Positions 8,851 through 17,915 of a stretch of DNA of 64,000 bases are shown in pieces. Every line of letters begins with the position of its first letter. The stretch's first letter is position 1. Origin of the DNA: PZPK01 sp965230795 (GTDB lineage Bacteria; Pseudomonadota; Gammaproteobacteria; Pseudomonadales; Oleiphilaceae). The notes under the pieces are model-generated. The model was given only the letters and a program-made list of their open reading frames with translations, was not told the origin of the DNA and did no database searches. The stretch spans positions 3,162,001 through 3,226,000 of the forward strand of contig OZ246020.1 of the NCBI GenBank assembly GCA_965230795.1. Direction: 5' to 3'. The translations under genes were made by a program, and so were the position numbers.

Positions 8851-9857
8851 TGACAGCCAAAAAACCCTCAAACAATAGTTCTGCCCGCCAGATTTATCTG
8901 GAGCCAGAAGACAATCAGCGTCTGGCCAAGCTTTGCGGGCAATTCGATGAAAACCTGAAACACCTCGAACAGCGTCTTGGCGTGCAAATCAATTACCGGG
9001 GCAATCTCTTCAAGGTCGACTCAGCCAACCCGGAACTCAATCAGACAATTGTCGAAATCCTGAGACACCTCTATCGGGAAACCGAAAACTCGGACTCTAT
9101 CACCCCAGATCTGGTTCATCTATTCGTTCAGGAAACCGGTGCGGAGAGCCTGAGTAGCCCAGATACGGCCAGCGATCTGGTAATTCGGACTCCACGTGTG
9201 CAAATCAAACCCCGTGGCGATAACCAGTGCCATTACGTGCGCAGCATCAAAGCTCACGACATCAATTTCGGTATTGGCCCTGCAGGAACAGGAAAGACCT
9301 ACCTTGCTGTCGCCTGTGCCGTCGAAGCTCTGAACAACGAGGAAGTAAAACGTATTCTATTGGTTCGACCCGCCGTTGAAGCCGGCGAGAAACTTGGCTT
9401 TCTGCCAGGAGACCTGGCACAGAAAGTTGATCCATACCTTCGCCCTCTTTACGACGCGCTTTACGAAATGCTGGGATTTGACCAGGTCGGCAAACTGATT
9501 GAAAAGAATATTATCGAAGTCGCGCCACTGGCCTTTATGCGCGGACGCACTTTGAATAATGCCTTTATCATTCTGGATGAAAGCCAAAACACCACACCGG
9601 AACAAATGAAAATGTTCCTGACTAGAATAGGCTTTGGTTCAACGGCAGTGATCACGGGTGATATAACCCAGACTGACCTTCCAAAAGGTGCCAAATCCGG
9701 ATTAAATCAGGCACAGACGGTACTCAAAAATGTATCCGGCATCGGCAGTACACATTTCACTGCGGGAGATGTTGTTCGTCATCCACTGGTTCAGCGAATC
9801 GTCGAAGCCTACAACAAGCATGATGCCAAGTCTCAAAACGGAAAGTCTTCTACATGA
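8850..9857 (+). CDS. ybeZ: PhoH-like ATPase (YbeZ)
   Basis: A 335-residue PhoH-family protein. The N-terminal 120 residues form a KH-like RNA-binding region; the P-loop GPAGTGKT is at 143-150, and the Walker B-type IILDESQN and the TGDITQTDLP motif follow. YbeZ is an RNA-associated ATPase that works with the endonuclease YbeY in ribosome maturation, which matches the ybeY gene overlapping its stop by four bases. Confidence 0.93.
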   Translation: MTAKKPSNNSSARQIYLEPEDNQRLAKLCGQFDENLKHLEQRLGVQINYRGNLFKVDSANPELNQTIVEILRHLYRETENSDSITPDLVHLFVQETGAESLSSPDTASDLVIRTPRVQIKPRGDNQCHYVRSIKAHDINFGIGPAGTGKTYLAVACAVEALNNEEVKRILLVRPAVEAGEKLGFLPGDLAQKVDPYLRPLYDALYEMLGFDQVGKLIEKNIIEVAPLAFMRGRTLNNAFIILDESQNTTPEQMKMFLTRIGFGSTAVITGDITQTDLPKGAKSGLNQAQTVLKNVSGIGSTHFTAGDVVRHPLVQRIVEAYNKHDAKSQNGKSST

Positions 9858-10330
9858 GCACGTTGGATCTGGACCTTCAAATAGCGTGCGAGCACACATT
9901 GCCCTCCAGAGAGTCCTTTCAGCTTTGGGCCGAGGCAGCTAAGCTTGGTGAGACTCCCATGGAAGTCACCATCCGCATCGTTGAAAGCGACGAGAGCCGG
10001 TCCTTGAACAGTCAGTATCGTGACAAGGATAAGGACACTAATGTACTGTCATTTCCATTTGAAGCTCCGCCGGGAATCGAGCTAAACTTGCTCGGTGACT
10101 TGGTGATCTGCGCCCCTGTTGTTGCCCGTGAGGCGCTCGAACAGAGCAAAAATGAGGAAGCGCACTGGGCTCACATGGTGGTGCATGGCATGCTTCATTT
10201 GCAGGGCTATGATCATATTCAGGATGAAGACGCAGACGTCATGGAAGCCCTCGAAGTACGTATACTGGCAACACTTGGGTATGATAATCCCTACAATTGC
10301 TCTGACGAGACAAAGGAAAGCCTTTCATAA
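9854..10330 (+). CDS. ybeY: rRNA maturation endoribonuclease YbeY
   Basis: A 158-residue metal-dependent RNase. The zinc motif HGMLHLQGYDH is complete, with His111, His115 and His121. YbeY acts in 16S rRNA 3'-end maturation and late ribosome quality control. The ATGA overlap with ybeZ and the 3-bp gap to corC indicate a tightly coupled operon. The TNVLSFPFE motif near residue 62 is also typical of the family. Confidence 0.95.
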   Translation: MSTLDLDLQIACEHTLPSRESFQLWAEAAKLGETPMEVTIRIVESDESRSLNSQYRDKDKDTNVLSFPFEAPPGIELNLLGDLVICAPVVAREALEQSKNEEAHWAHMVVHGMLHLQGYDHIQDEDADVMEALEVRILATLGYDNPYNCSDETKESLS

Positions 10331-10333
10331 CCT

Positions 10334-11173
10334 ATGAGTGATGACACCTCTGGAAGCCAGTCGCAGTCGCGCACCTGGCTCGAAAAAATCTCACATGCCT
10401 TTTCGGACAAACCTGAATCCCTGCTGGATATCATGGAAATTTTGCGTACCGCAGAAGATCGCAATGTAATCGATACGGATTCACTCAGCATCATTGAAGG
10501 CGCCGTGCAGGTCACGGACATGCAAGTCCGTGAGGTCATGATTCCCCGCTCACAAATGATCACCGTAAAAGCCAGTCAGGACCCTGAAGAATACATCGAC
10601 GACATTATCGAATCTGCGCACTCGCGCTTCCCCGTTCTCGGTGACAGCCAGGATGATGTGATCGGAATCCTGCTGGCCAAAGACCTTCTGCCGCTGGCGC
10701 TGAAGGGAGAATTGAAGAAGGGAACAGTGGCAGAGCTGCTGCGACCCGCAGCCATCGTCCCTGAAAGCAAACGACTGAATCAGTTACTGAAAGAATTCAA
10801 GCAAAACCGCAATCATATGGCGATCGTGGTGGATGAATACGGTGGTATCGCCGGCCTGGTCACCATTGAGGATGTTCTGGAACAGATTGTTGGCGAGATC
10901 GAGGACGAGCATGACTTTGACGATGAAGCCATGATCAAACCCCTTGCCAGCGGCGAATTCAACGTCAAGGCGCTCACCACCATAGAAGAGTTCAATGAAT
11001 ACTTTGGCACAGAACTGCCGACCGATGACTTTGACACCATTGGGGGTCTGGCTCTAAAATACTTTGGACGCTTGCCAAGGCGCGGCGATAGCACCAAATT
11101 TCTGGGTTTTCGCGCCACTGTGCTGAATGCGGACAACCGCACGATCCGCCTGCTGAAAATAGAAAAGCTATAA
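10334..11173 (+). CDS. corC: CorC/YbeX CBS-domain protein (magnesium and cobalt efflux)
   Basis: A 279-residue soluble protein: a CBS-domain pair (about residues 65-190, with VREVMIPRSQM and AIVVDEYGGIAGLVTIEDVL) followed by a CorC_HlyC domain (about 205-279, with DDFDTIGGLAL and RLPRRGD). YbeX/CorC has been linked to Mg2+/Co2+ efflux and to ribosome biogenesis. The lack of a DUF21 membrane domain separates it from the longer CorB-type protein encoded at 30394. It lies between ybeY and lnt, as in E. coli. Confidence 0.93.
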   Translation: MSDDTSGSQSQSRTWLEKISHAFSDKPESLLDIMEILRTAEDRNVIDTDSLSIIEGAVQVTDMQVREVMIPRSQMITVKASQDPEEYIDDIIESAHSRFPVLGDSQDDVIGILLAKDLLPLALKGELKKGTVAELLRPAAIVPESKRLNQLLKEFKQNRNHMAIVVDEYGGIAGLVTIEDVLEQIVGEIEDEHDFDDEAMIKPLASGEFNVKALTTIEEFNEYFGTELPTDDFDTIGGLALKYFGRLPRRGDSTKFLGFRATVLNADNRTIRLLKIEKL

Positions 11174-11265
11174 ACAAACAGGCAAAGGGATGCGATTTCA
11201 GACTAAAAACCAGTTTTCCTTTGACCGCATCCATGCCAGTAACCCCCTCAAGGAAAGCCCTCGGT

Positions 11266-12822
11266 ATGCGCTCTAGCCTGCCCTTTTTCCTGTTCCCTTT
11301 AGCAGGGATTCTGCAAACATTTAGCCTGGCGCCGTATAACTTTTGGATTCTGGGGCCGATATCTGTTCTGCTTATCGTCATCGCCGCTGATGCGCTCAAC
11401 ACAAAGAAAGCAACGATTTCTGCCAAACGCTCCCTGTTGTTTGGCTGGCTTTTCGGTCTGGGCCTGTTCGGTTCAGGGGCCTCCTGGGTTTATGTCAGCA
11501 TCCATGTGTATGGCTACGCCAGTCCCTTTCTAGCGACGACCTTAACTCTGGTTTTCGTCGCCGGGCTAGCCCTCTTCCACAGCCTTCAGTTTTACCTGTA
11601 TTTCCGGCTGCGGACAGCTTCCGCCCTATTCAACACATTTCTGTTCACGGCAATCTGGATAGCCAGCGACCTGTTTCGGAGCCACTTCCTTACCGGTTTT
11701 CCCTGGTTGTTTCTTGGCTATAGCCATGTGCAGGGTCCGCTTTCCGGATGGGTCCCTGTCATTGGTGTTTACGGCATCACGGCTGTGATTGTCTGGAGCG
11801 GCTGCACCCTGGGCTTGTTGCCATCCATGATTGGACGCAAACACTTCGCAACCGGGCAGATTCTGACACTGGGATCTGCACTGGGGCTTTGGCTGATCGC
11901 CATACCCTTGAACACGATGCATTGGACGCAAGCCTCATCAGAAGCACTCAAGGTCTCACTGATGCAACTCAATATCCCTCAGGAACTCAAGTGGCAACCC
12001 GCCCAACGTAGAAAGACCCTGGCCATGCTGGAGACGATGAGTAACGAGCACTGGGATAGCGATATTCTGATCTGGCCGGAAACCGCCATTCCCATGCTTT
12101 ATGACCAGGTCCTGCCCTATCTCGACAGAATGTCTGCACTGGCCAGAGCCCAGGATACTGCGATCATCAGCGGGATCCCCTATCGTCATTTTGACGAAGA
12201 GCAAAATCCTGTCCTCCACAATAGCGTTGTCAGTTTCGGTTTGGGTGAAGGCATCAATCACAAACAGAGACTGGTACCCTTCGGAGAGTATGTGCCACTG
12301 CAGGAGATACTTAGGGGCCTGATCGCATTTTTCGATCTGCCCATGTCGGATTTTCGCAAAGGCAGCCCAAATCAGGAGTTATTGAAAGCTCGAGATTTTC
12401 GCGTTGCCCCCTTCATTTGCTACGAAGTGGTTTATCCGGAATTTGTCCGCCAACGTGCGGTGGACTCAGATCTGATGCTGACTATCAGCAACGACGCCTG
12501 GTTCGGGACGTCCATCGGCCCGCTGCAACATTTACAAATGGCACAAATGCGGGCCGCAGAGAATGGCAGATACATGCTTCGCGGCACCAACAATGGCGTG
12601 ACTGCCATCATTGATCAACACGGAAAAATCGTCGCCAAAACCGAGCAATTCATCGAGACAGTTCTGGAAGGAGAAATCCGAACCGTTAGCGGTCGCACGC
12701 CCTATTCATATTTGGGCAATATTCCGATTTATCTGCTTATCCTTGTCTCCCTGATCTTGCGATTTTCGATGGGCAGCATCAAGACCCGCGATCCCAAGGC
12801 CAGTGAACCGGTTGCCTCCTAA
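11266..12822 (+). CDS. lnt: Apolipoprotein N-acyltransferase Lnt
   Basis: An inner-membrane enzyme that adds the third acyl chain to outer-membrane lipoproteins. Six or so hydrophobic segments in the first 200 residues precede a nitrilase domain with the Glu-Lys-Cys triad in WPETAIPM, HKQRLVPFGEY and PFICYEVVYPEF. A last hydrophobic segment sits near the C terminus. I prefer the ATG at 11266, which has AGGAAAG eight bases upstream and starts directly before the first membrane helix. The frame is open back to TTG 11221 with an ATG at 11233, but neither has a visible ribosome site. Confidence 0.93.
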   Translation: MRSSLPFFLFPLAGILQTFSLAPYNFWILGPISVLLIVIAADALNTKKATISAKRSLLFGWLFGLGLFGSGASWVYVSIHVYGYASPFLATTLTLVFVAGLALFHSLQFYLYFRLRTASALFNTFLFTAIWIASDLFRSHFLTGFPWLFLGYSHVQGPLSGWVPVIGVYGITAVIVWSGCTLGLLPSMIGRKHFATGQILTLGSALGLWLIAIPLNTMHWTQASSEALKVSLMQLNIPQELKWQPAQRRKTLAMLETMSNEHWDSDILIWPETAIPMLYDQVLPYLDRMSALARAQDTAIISGIPYRHFDEEQNPVLHNSVVSFGLGEGINHKQRLVPFGEYVPLQEILRGLIAFFDLPMSDFRKGSPNQELLKARDFRVAPFICYEVVYPEFVRQRAVDSDLMLTISNDAWFGTSIGPLQHLQMAQMRAAENGRYMLRGTNNGVTAIIDQHGKIVAKTEQFIETVLEGEIRTVSGRTPYSYLGNIPIYLLILVSLILRFSMGSIKTRDPKASEPVAS

Positions 12823-12948
12823 TATCTCCTTGGTTCAAATCCGTCACTGAGATAGAATGTCGCCTTTGATTTACCCAGCCGGTGCAAGCCATTCATGGTT
12901 TTGCACACGCACATTCAGAACAATATTCAGACGATGACCGACACTTCC

Positions 12949-15534
12949 ATGCAAGAACATTACGTCCCCGATCAGATCGAAGAAAAAGCGCGCAGTTACT
13001 GGGAAGCGAATGACAGTTTTGCTGTCACTGAAGATAGTAGCAAAGAGAAATACTATTGCCTCTCCATGTTTCCCTACCCAAGCGGCAAACTCCACATGGG
13101 GCATGTACGCAATTACACCATTGGTGATGTTGTCTCGCGCTATCAGCGTATGCAGGGCAAGAATGTTCTTCAGCCCATGGGGTGGGACGCTTTCGGCCTT
13201 CCGGCAGAAAATGCCGCGATCAAAAACAATGTTGCGCCGGCAAAGTGGACATACGAAAACATCGAATACATGAAGAACCAGCTGAAGCAGCTGGGCTTCG
13301 GTTACGATTGGAACCGGGAGCTTGCAACCTGTAAACCCGACTATTACAAGTGGGAACAGTGGTTCTTCACCAAGCTCTATGAAAAGGGTCTGGTCTACAA
13401 GAAAAACGCCACGGTGAACTGGGATCCTGTGGATCAAACGGTTCTCGCCAACGAACAGGTTGTCGATGGTCGCGGCTGGCGTTCCGGTGCAATAGTGGAA
13501 CGTAAGGAAATTCCGCAGTGGTTCATCAAAATCACCGACTATGCGGAAGAGCTGCTTGCCGATCTGGACAAGCTTGAAGAGTGGCCCGAGCAGGTTCGTA
13601 CCATGCAGCGAAACTGGATCGGTCGCTCAGAAGGTCTGGAGTTCTCATTCCAGTTAAAAAATCGTGAAGACGTGCTGAGTGTCTATACGACCCGTCCGGA
13701 TACGATCATGGGGGTTACTTATGTAGCCGTCGCAGCGCAACACCCTCTGGCTCTGGAAGCCGCACAAAACAATTCGGAATTGAAGGCATTCATCGAAGAG
13801 TGCAAGCAGAATAAAGTCGCTGAAGCGGATATGGCGACAATGGAGAAAAAAGGCATCGCCACCGGTATGTATGCGATTCATCCGCTGACGGGTGAGGAAG
13901 TGCCGGTATGGGCAGCCAACTTTGTGCTGATGGACTATGGATCAGGCGCCGTCATGTCGGTGCCAGGTCACGACGAGCGCGACCACGAATTCGCCAAAGC
14001 CTATAAACTACCCATCAAACAAGTGATCGCTTCGGCTGAAGGCAAAGACATTGATATTCAAGCGGAAGCATTCGTTGAACGTGGCACCCTCGTGAATTCG
14101 GGTGAATTTACCGGTTTGAGCTCCGACGAAGCCTTTGATGCCATAGTCACCAAGTTTGAAAAGCTGGGTACTGGCAGCAAGCAAGTAAACTATCGTTTGC
14201 GTGACTGGGGTGTATCCAGGCAGCGCTATTGGGGCGCGCCTATCCCCATGAAAACGCTTGAATCGGGAGAAGAAGTGCCGGTACCTCTGTCGGAGCTACC
14301 TGTCAGACTGCCTGAAGATGTTGAACTCGACGGTGTCAAATCCCCCATAAAGAGTGATCCAGAGTGGGCGAAAACGCAGCATAACGGTCAAAAGGCCTTT
14401 CGCGAAACCGATACTTTTGACACCTTCATGGAGTCATCCTGGTACTACGCACGTTATTGCTCTCCTAATGAAGAGGAGCAAATGCTTGACCCCAAAGCCG
14501 CCAATTACTGGTTGCCTGTCGACCAATATATTGGCGGAATTGAGCATGCCATTCTGCACCTTTTGTATGCCCGCTTTTTCCACAAGCTCCTGCGCGATGT
14601 TGGCCTCGTAGAAAGCGACGAGCCCTTCAAACGCCTGCTTTGCCAAGGCATGGTACTGGCCGAAAGCTTTTACATCGAAGATGAACACGGTGGCAAACAA
14701 TGGATTTCGCCAAGCGATGTGGAGCTGGAATCTGATGACAAGGGCAAGGTAGTCGGCGCCAAACGCAAGTCAGATGGTGTCGCTGTTCAAAGCGCGGGCA
14801 TGAGCAAAATGTCCAAGTCAAAGAACAATGGTATCGACCCCCAGACAATAATTGATCAGTATGGCGCAGATACCGTCAGACTGTTCATGATGTTCGCGGC
14901 CCCTCCTGAACAGTCTCTGGAATGGTCCGACAACGCCGTTGAAGGTGCCCACCGCTTTTTGCGAAGACTCTGGAAAGCTGTGTATGCCCACAAGCAAAAC
15001 GGGGATGTCGTTGCTCTGGATGTATCCGCCTTGAGCCAGGAACAAAAGGACCTTCGACGCAAAACCCATGAAACCATTCAGAAAGTCAGCGACGATGTCA
15101 GTCGCCGACTGACCTTCAATACCGCCATCGCGGCGGTAATGGAGTTGCTGAACAGCATTACCAAGTTCGTTGACGTCAGCCCTCAGGGCGTTGCCGTTAG
15201 CCAGGAAGCGCTGGAAACAGCAGTCTTGCTGCTAGCTCCTATCACACCTCATATCTGTCATGAGCTGTGGCATGACTTGGGCCATGACGATGCGGTTGTT
15301 GATGCCCAATGGCCTGCACTCGATCAATCCGCGCTGACCAAGACCTCTCAGCAAATCGTTGTTCAGGTGAACGGAAAGGTCCGGGCAAAGCTGGAAGTGG
15401 CTGCAGACATCAGCAAAGACGAGGCCGAAAGCGTTGCGCTGGAAGATGACAATGTACAACGTTTTATCGATGGCAAAACCATTCGCAAAATCATCGTTGT
15501 TCCGGGTAAGCTGGTCAACATTGTCGCCAACTAA
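12949..15534 (+). CDS. leuS: Leucyl-tRNA synthetase
   Basis: A class I aminoacyl-tRNA synthetase of about 861 residues. The HIGH motif appears as HMGH in FPYPSGKLHMGHVRN; the CP1 editing domain has TTRPDTIMG and GSGAVMSVPGHDERD; the KMSKS motif is in MSKMSKSKNNG near residue 635. The anticodon-binding domain and the VNGKVRAKL tail follow. Start choice is uncertain: the ATG at 12949 fits the family (MQEHY...), but in-frame ATGs occur at 12895 and 12934 and none has a clear ribosome site. It is followed by lptE and holA, a conserved order. Confidence 0.96.
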   Translation: MQEHYVPDQIEEKARSYWEANDSFAVTEDSSKEKYYCLSMFPYPSGKLHMGHVRNYTIGDVVSRYQRMQGKNVLQPMGWDAFGLPAENAAIKNNVAPAKWTYENIEYMKNQLKQLGFGYDWNRELATCKPDYYKWEQWFFTKLYEKGLVYKKNATVNWDPVDQTVLANEQVVDGRGWRSGAIVERKEIPQWFIKITDYAEELLADLDKLEEWPEQVRTMQRNWIGRSEGLEFSFQLKNREDVLSVYTTRPDTIMGVTYVAVAAQHPLALEAAQNNSELKAFIEECKQNKVAEADMATMEKKGIATGMYAIHPLTGEEVPVWAANFVLMDYGSGAVMSVPGHDERDHEFAKAYKLPIKQVIASAEGKDIDIQAEAFVERGTLVNSGEFTGLSSDEAFDAIVTKFEKLGTGSKQVNYRLRDWGVSRQRYWGAPIPMKTLESGEEVPVPLSELPVRLPEDVELDGVKSPIKSDPEWAKTQHNGQKAFRETDTFDTFMESSWYYARYCSPNEEEQMLDPKAANYWLPVDQYIGGIEHAILHLLYARFFHKLLRDVGLVESDEPFKRLLCQGMVLAESFYIEDEHGGKQWISPSDVELESDDKGKVVGAKRKSDGVAVQSAGMSKMSKSKNNGIDPQTIIDQYGADTVRLFMMFAAPPEQSLEWSDNAVEGAHRFLRRLWKAVYAHKQNGDVVALDVSALSQEQKDLRRKTHETIQKVSDDVSRRLTFNTAIAAVMELLNSITKFVDVSPQGVAVSQEALETAVLLLAPITPHICHELWHDLGHDDAVVDAQWPALDQSALTKTSQQIVVQVNGKVRAKLEVAADISKDEAESVALEDDNVQRFIDGKTIRKIIVVPGKLVNIVAN

Positions 15535-15567
15535 TTACAGAGTTATGGGCAAGAGGCCTTAGTCAGA

Positions 15568-16134
15568 ATGCAAGCGAGTACTCGCACTGACATTATCCGC
15601 TGCGCTCCGCCAGTGATCATCGCAATGCTCGCTCTCTTGCTCTCTGCCTGCGGCTTCCAGTTACGTACACAAACAGCCATGCCGACGACGCTTCAGGAAT
15701 TGGCGCTGGAATGCGATGGCCAACATTACTGGGCGCTGTGTCAACGTATTCGCCAGCAACTGGCGGCCCACGGCAGTCGCGTTAATGAAGAGGCCCCGAT
15801 ATTGCTGAGTATTGACCGCGTCAACACCAAACAGAGGGTCGCCGTGATCGACAGTGACGCCAGCGCGTCGGAATATGAACTGTCAACGTCAGTTACCTAT
15901 CGTTTACTGGATCAGCTAAGCAATCGCCTGATCACAAATCGCGAGGTCAAACAAGAACGACTCTACCGCTACAACTCTGCCCGCCTGATCGCAGTAAATC
16001 GCGAGAAAGACAGAATCCGCGACTCTCTTCAGGAAACTCTTGCTGACCGTATTGTCGTTGAACTGGCACATTTCGATACGGCAACCATTGAGCAACTTCT
16101 GGCTGAAAGTGTGGATCAGGACAATGCACTATGA
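15568..16134 (+). CDS. lptE: LPS-assembly lipoprotein LptE
   Basis: A 188-residue outer-membrane lipoprotein with lipobox LLSAC (Cys28) followed by GFQLRTQTAMP, the characteristic start of mature LptE (usually CGF.LRG). It plugs the LptD barrel and helps insert lipopolysaccharide into the outer leaflet. The stop overlaps the holA start (ATGA). Located between leuS and holA, as in many gammaproteobacteria. The lptF and lptG genes of the same pathway are at the far end of the window. Confidence 0.93.
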   Translation: MQASTRTDIIRCAPPVIIAMLALLLSACGFQLRTQTAMPTTLQELALECDGQHYWALCQRIRQQLAAHGSRVNEEAPILLSIDRVNTKQRVAVIDSDASASEYELSTSVTYRLLDQLSNRLITNREVKQERLYRYNSARLIAVNREKDRIRDSLQETLADRIVVELAHFDTATIEQLLAESVDQDNAL

Positions 16135-17144
16135 AGCTCAAAGCCGAACAGCTAAGCACATCCCTTACGAAGAATTTGCTGCCGGTCTATTTCGTCAGCG
16201 GTGATGAAACCCTGCTGGTTCAAGAGGCCGTTGACAGTATTCGTCAGGCTGCCGCTGCTCAGGGTTTTGATGAACGAAAAGTACATGACGTCGATAAACA
16301 GTTCGACTGGAATGTGCTGCTGGAAGATGCCAATGCCCTTTCCCTCTTTGCCGAGAAGAAGATCACTGAACTGAGGCTTGGCAAAGCGAAACCGGGGACG
16401 CCGGGCTCGAAAGCCCTTCAAGCCTACTGCGAGCAGCAGGTAGAGGACTCGATTCTGATTATAGAGGCTGCCAAAATGGACTCTGCCAGCCTCAAGAGCA
16501 AATGGGCCCAAGCTATCGATCGGGTTGGCGCGATTATACAGGTCTGGCCTGTCAGCCTGGAGCAAATACCTCGGTGGCTCGCGCAGCGTGCGCAAAAACT
16601 CAAGCTGAATCTCGACCGTGATGCGATCGCCTTGTTGTCGGATCGTTTGGAAGGAAACCTGCTGGCAGCGCAGCAGGAACTGGAAAAACTCAAATTGCTT
16701 CACGGCAATGCTGCAATTGACGCCGCAATGATCGAAGAAAACGTTGGCGATTCGGCACGCTACGACGTGTTTGATCTGACCGATGCCTGCCTCAAGGCCG
16801 ACGCCAAACAAACCATAAAAATCAATTCCCATCTCAAAATGGAAGGTGTTGAGCCCAGCTTCGTGCTTTGGGCTCTCGGTAAAGAGCTCCGCATTCTCTA
16901 TGCGCTGAGTATGGCGGAGCGCCAGCAAATCCCGCCGCAATCCATATTCAAGCAATTTCGGGTGTTTCCCAAGCGGCAGCAGTTGCTGCTCGCTGCATCG
17001 CGCCGCCATAGCACGGGACGTCTGCAACAACTTTTGGAACTGACAAAGCAGACTGACGATCGCATCAAAGGCGTTATCGCTAGAAGCTCACCATGGGAAA
17101 CGCTCGACGACCTGGCATTGGGCCTCTGTGGCGTTGCGTATTAA
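16131..17144 (+). CDS. holA: DNA polymerase III subunit delta (HolA)
   Basis: A 337-residue clamp-loader subunit that opens the beta sliding clamp. Recognised by the opening region PVYFVSGDETLLVQEAVD, the central SARYDVFDLTDACLKAD block and the C-terminal collar-type helices. The length matches E. coli delta (343). Translation is coupled to lptE by the overlapping ATGA. No transmembrane or signal segment. Confidence 0.94.
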   Translation: MKLKAEQLSTSLTKNLLPVYFVSGDETLLVQEAVDSIRQAAAAQGFDERKVHDVDKQFDWNVLLEDANALSLFAEKKITELRLGKAKPGTPGSKALQAYCEQQVEDSILIIEAAKMDSASLKSKWAQAIDRVGAIIQVWPVSLEQIPRWLAQRAQKLKLNLDRDAIALLSDRLEGNLLAAQQELEKLKLLHGNAAIDAAMIEENVGDSARYDVFDLTDACLKADAKQTIKINSHLKMEGVEPSFVLWALGKELRILYALSMAERQQIPPQSIFKQFRVFPKRQQLLLAASRRHSTGRLQQLLELTKQTDDRIKGVIARSSPWETLDDLALGLCGVAY

Positions 17145-17243
17145 TGTCCCACAGGAAACTTTGCACACTTGTGCTAAGGTGAATAAAGACCCGAAAATTT
17201 TGCTGTCTTGATACCACTCTTCACCAGGAGGCGTTCGCAGCTC

Positions 17244-17915
17244 ATGAACATCTCAGTGATTGTGTCGCTGCTCGCAAGAAAACCGAGCATTGGCCTTTTT
17301 GCGATCATGTTGTCGTTCGCGTCATATTGCCATGCCGAGACGCCCGATCCTGATCAAGTTCTCAAGCGTGACTTTTGGGGTACCGTCTATAAAGATGGTG
17401 GTGAAACCTTCTACTGTAAAAAAGCTTTCAAATCCAAAACGGCATTAATCGCGGAAAGCTATATTTACTCAACCAGCTGGGTACGGGACTTTCTGCGTTG
17501 CGGCACCAACCGCCAATGCAAGCGCGAAAACGAACGCTATCGGGAAATTATTTCCGACCTTCATAATATCGTGCCGGCTGATTCCTATATTGAGTTTAAA
17601 CGCAAAAGCGCGATCTTCGGCAACCTTGATGATTCTGTAAAAGTAAGCAAATGTGGCGTCCGCAAGAAGTTCCAGATTTTCGATCCGGATGACTCTCTCA
17701 AAGGCGATATTGCACGCGCAATTCTGTATATGTACGAACGCTACCAGTTACCTATGATGGTTAGCTTCCCGGAGCTAAGTCGCTGGCACGAAATGGATCC
17801 TCCCAGCCCTGAGGAGCAGGCTCGAAATACGCTGATTGAGTCGATTCAGGGCAACGACAATCCATTTATCAGCAACCCGTCCCACATCGAAAACATCCGC
17901 GAAGAGGAAGGCTAG
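17244..17915 (+). CDS. Endonuclease I (EndA)-family protein with substituted active site
   Basis: A 223-residue exported protein; signal peptide about 1-31 (ending CHA). Family landmarks are kept: FYCKKAF, CGTNRQC, SDLHNIVPA, GDIARAILYMYERY, and the ending IQGNDNPF. The catalytic positions are not. Where homologues have Glu-His (EHIYPASW-type), this protein has Ser72-Tyr73 (SYIYSTSW). The second Glu before the DLHN motif is Ile103, and the metal-binding Asn after the Arg-Ser is Ser122. The frame is intact. I therefore predict a periplasmic protein with the nuclease fold but little or no Vvn/EndA-type activity. The ATG at 17244 has AGGAGG 12 bases upstream; the frame extends back to TTG 17208. 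It overlaps the convergent hydrolase gene by four bases. Confidence 0.82.
   Translation: MNISVIVSLLARKPSIGLFAIMLSFASYCHAETPDPDQVLKRDFWGTVYKDGGETFYCKKAFKSKTALIAESYIYSTSWVRDFLRCGTNRQCKRENERYREIISDLHNIVPADSYIEFKRKSAIFGNLDDSVKVSKCGVRKKFQIFDPDDSLKGDIARAILYMYERYQLPMMVSFPELSRWHEMDPPSPEEQARNTLIESIQGNDNPFISNPSHIENIREEEG

Noticed and set aside
12871..13437. A 188-codon open frame on the minus strand
   Set aside because: It lies wholly antisense to the conserved start of leuS and has no family resemblance.
16152..17030. A 292-codon open frame on the minus strand
   Set aside because: It is antisense to holA over nearly its full length; the coding signal belongs to holA.
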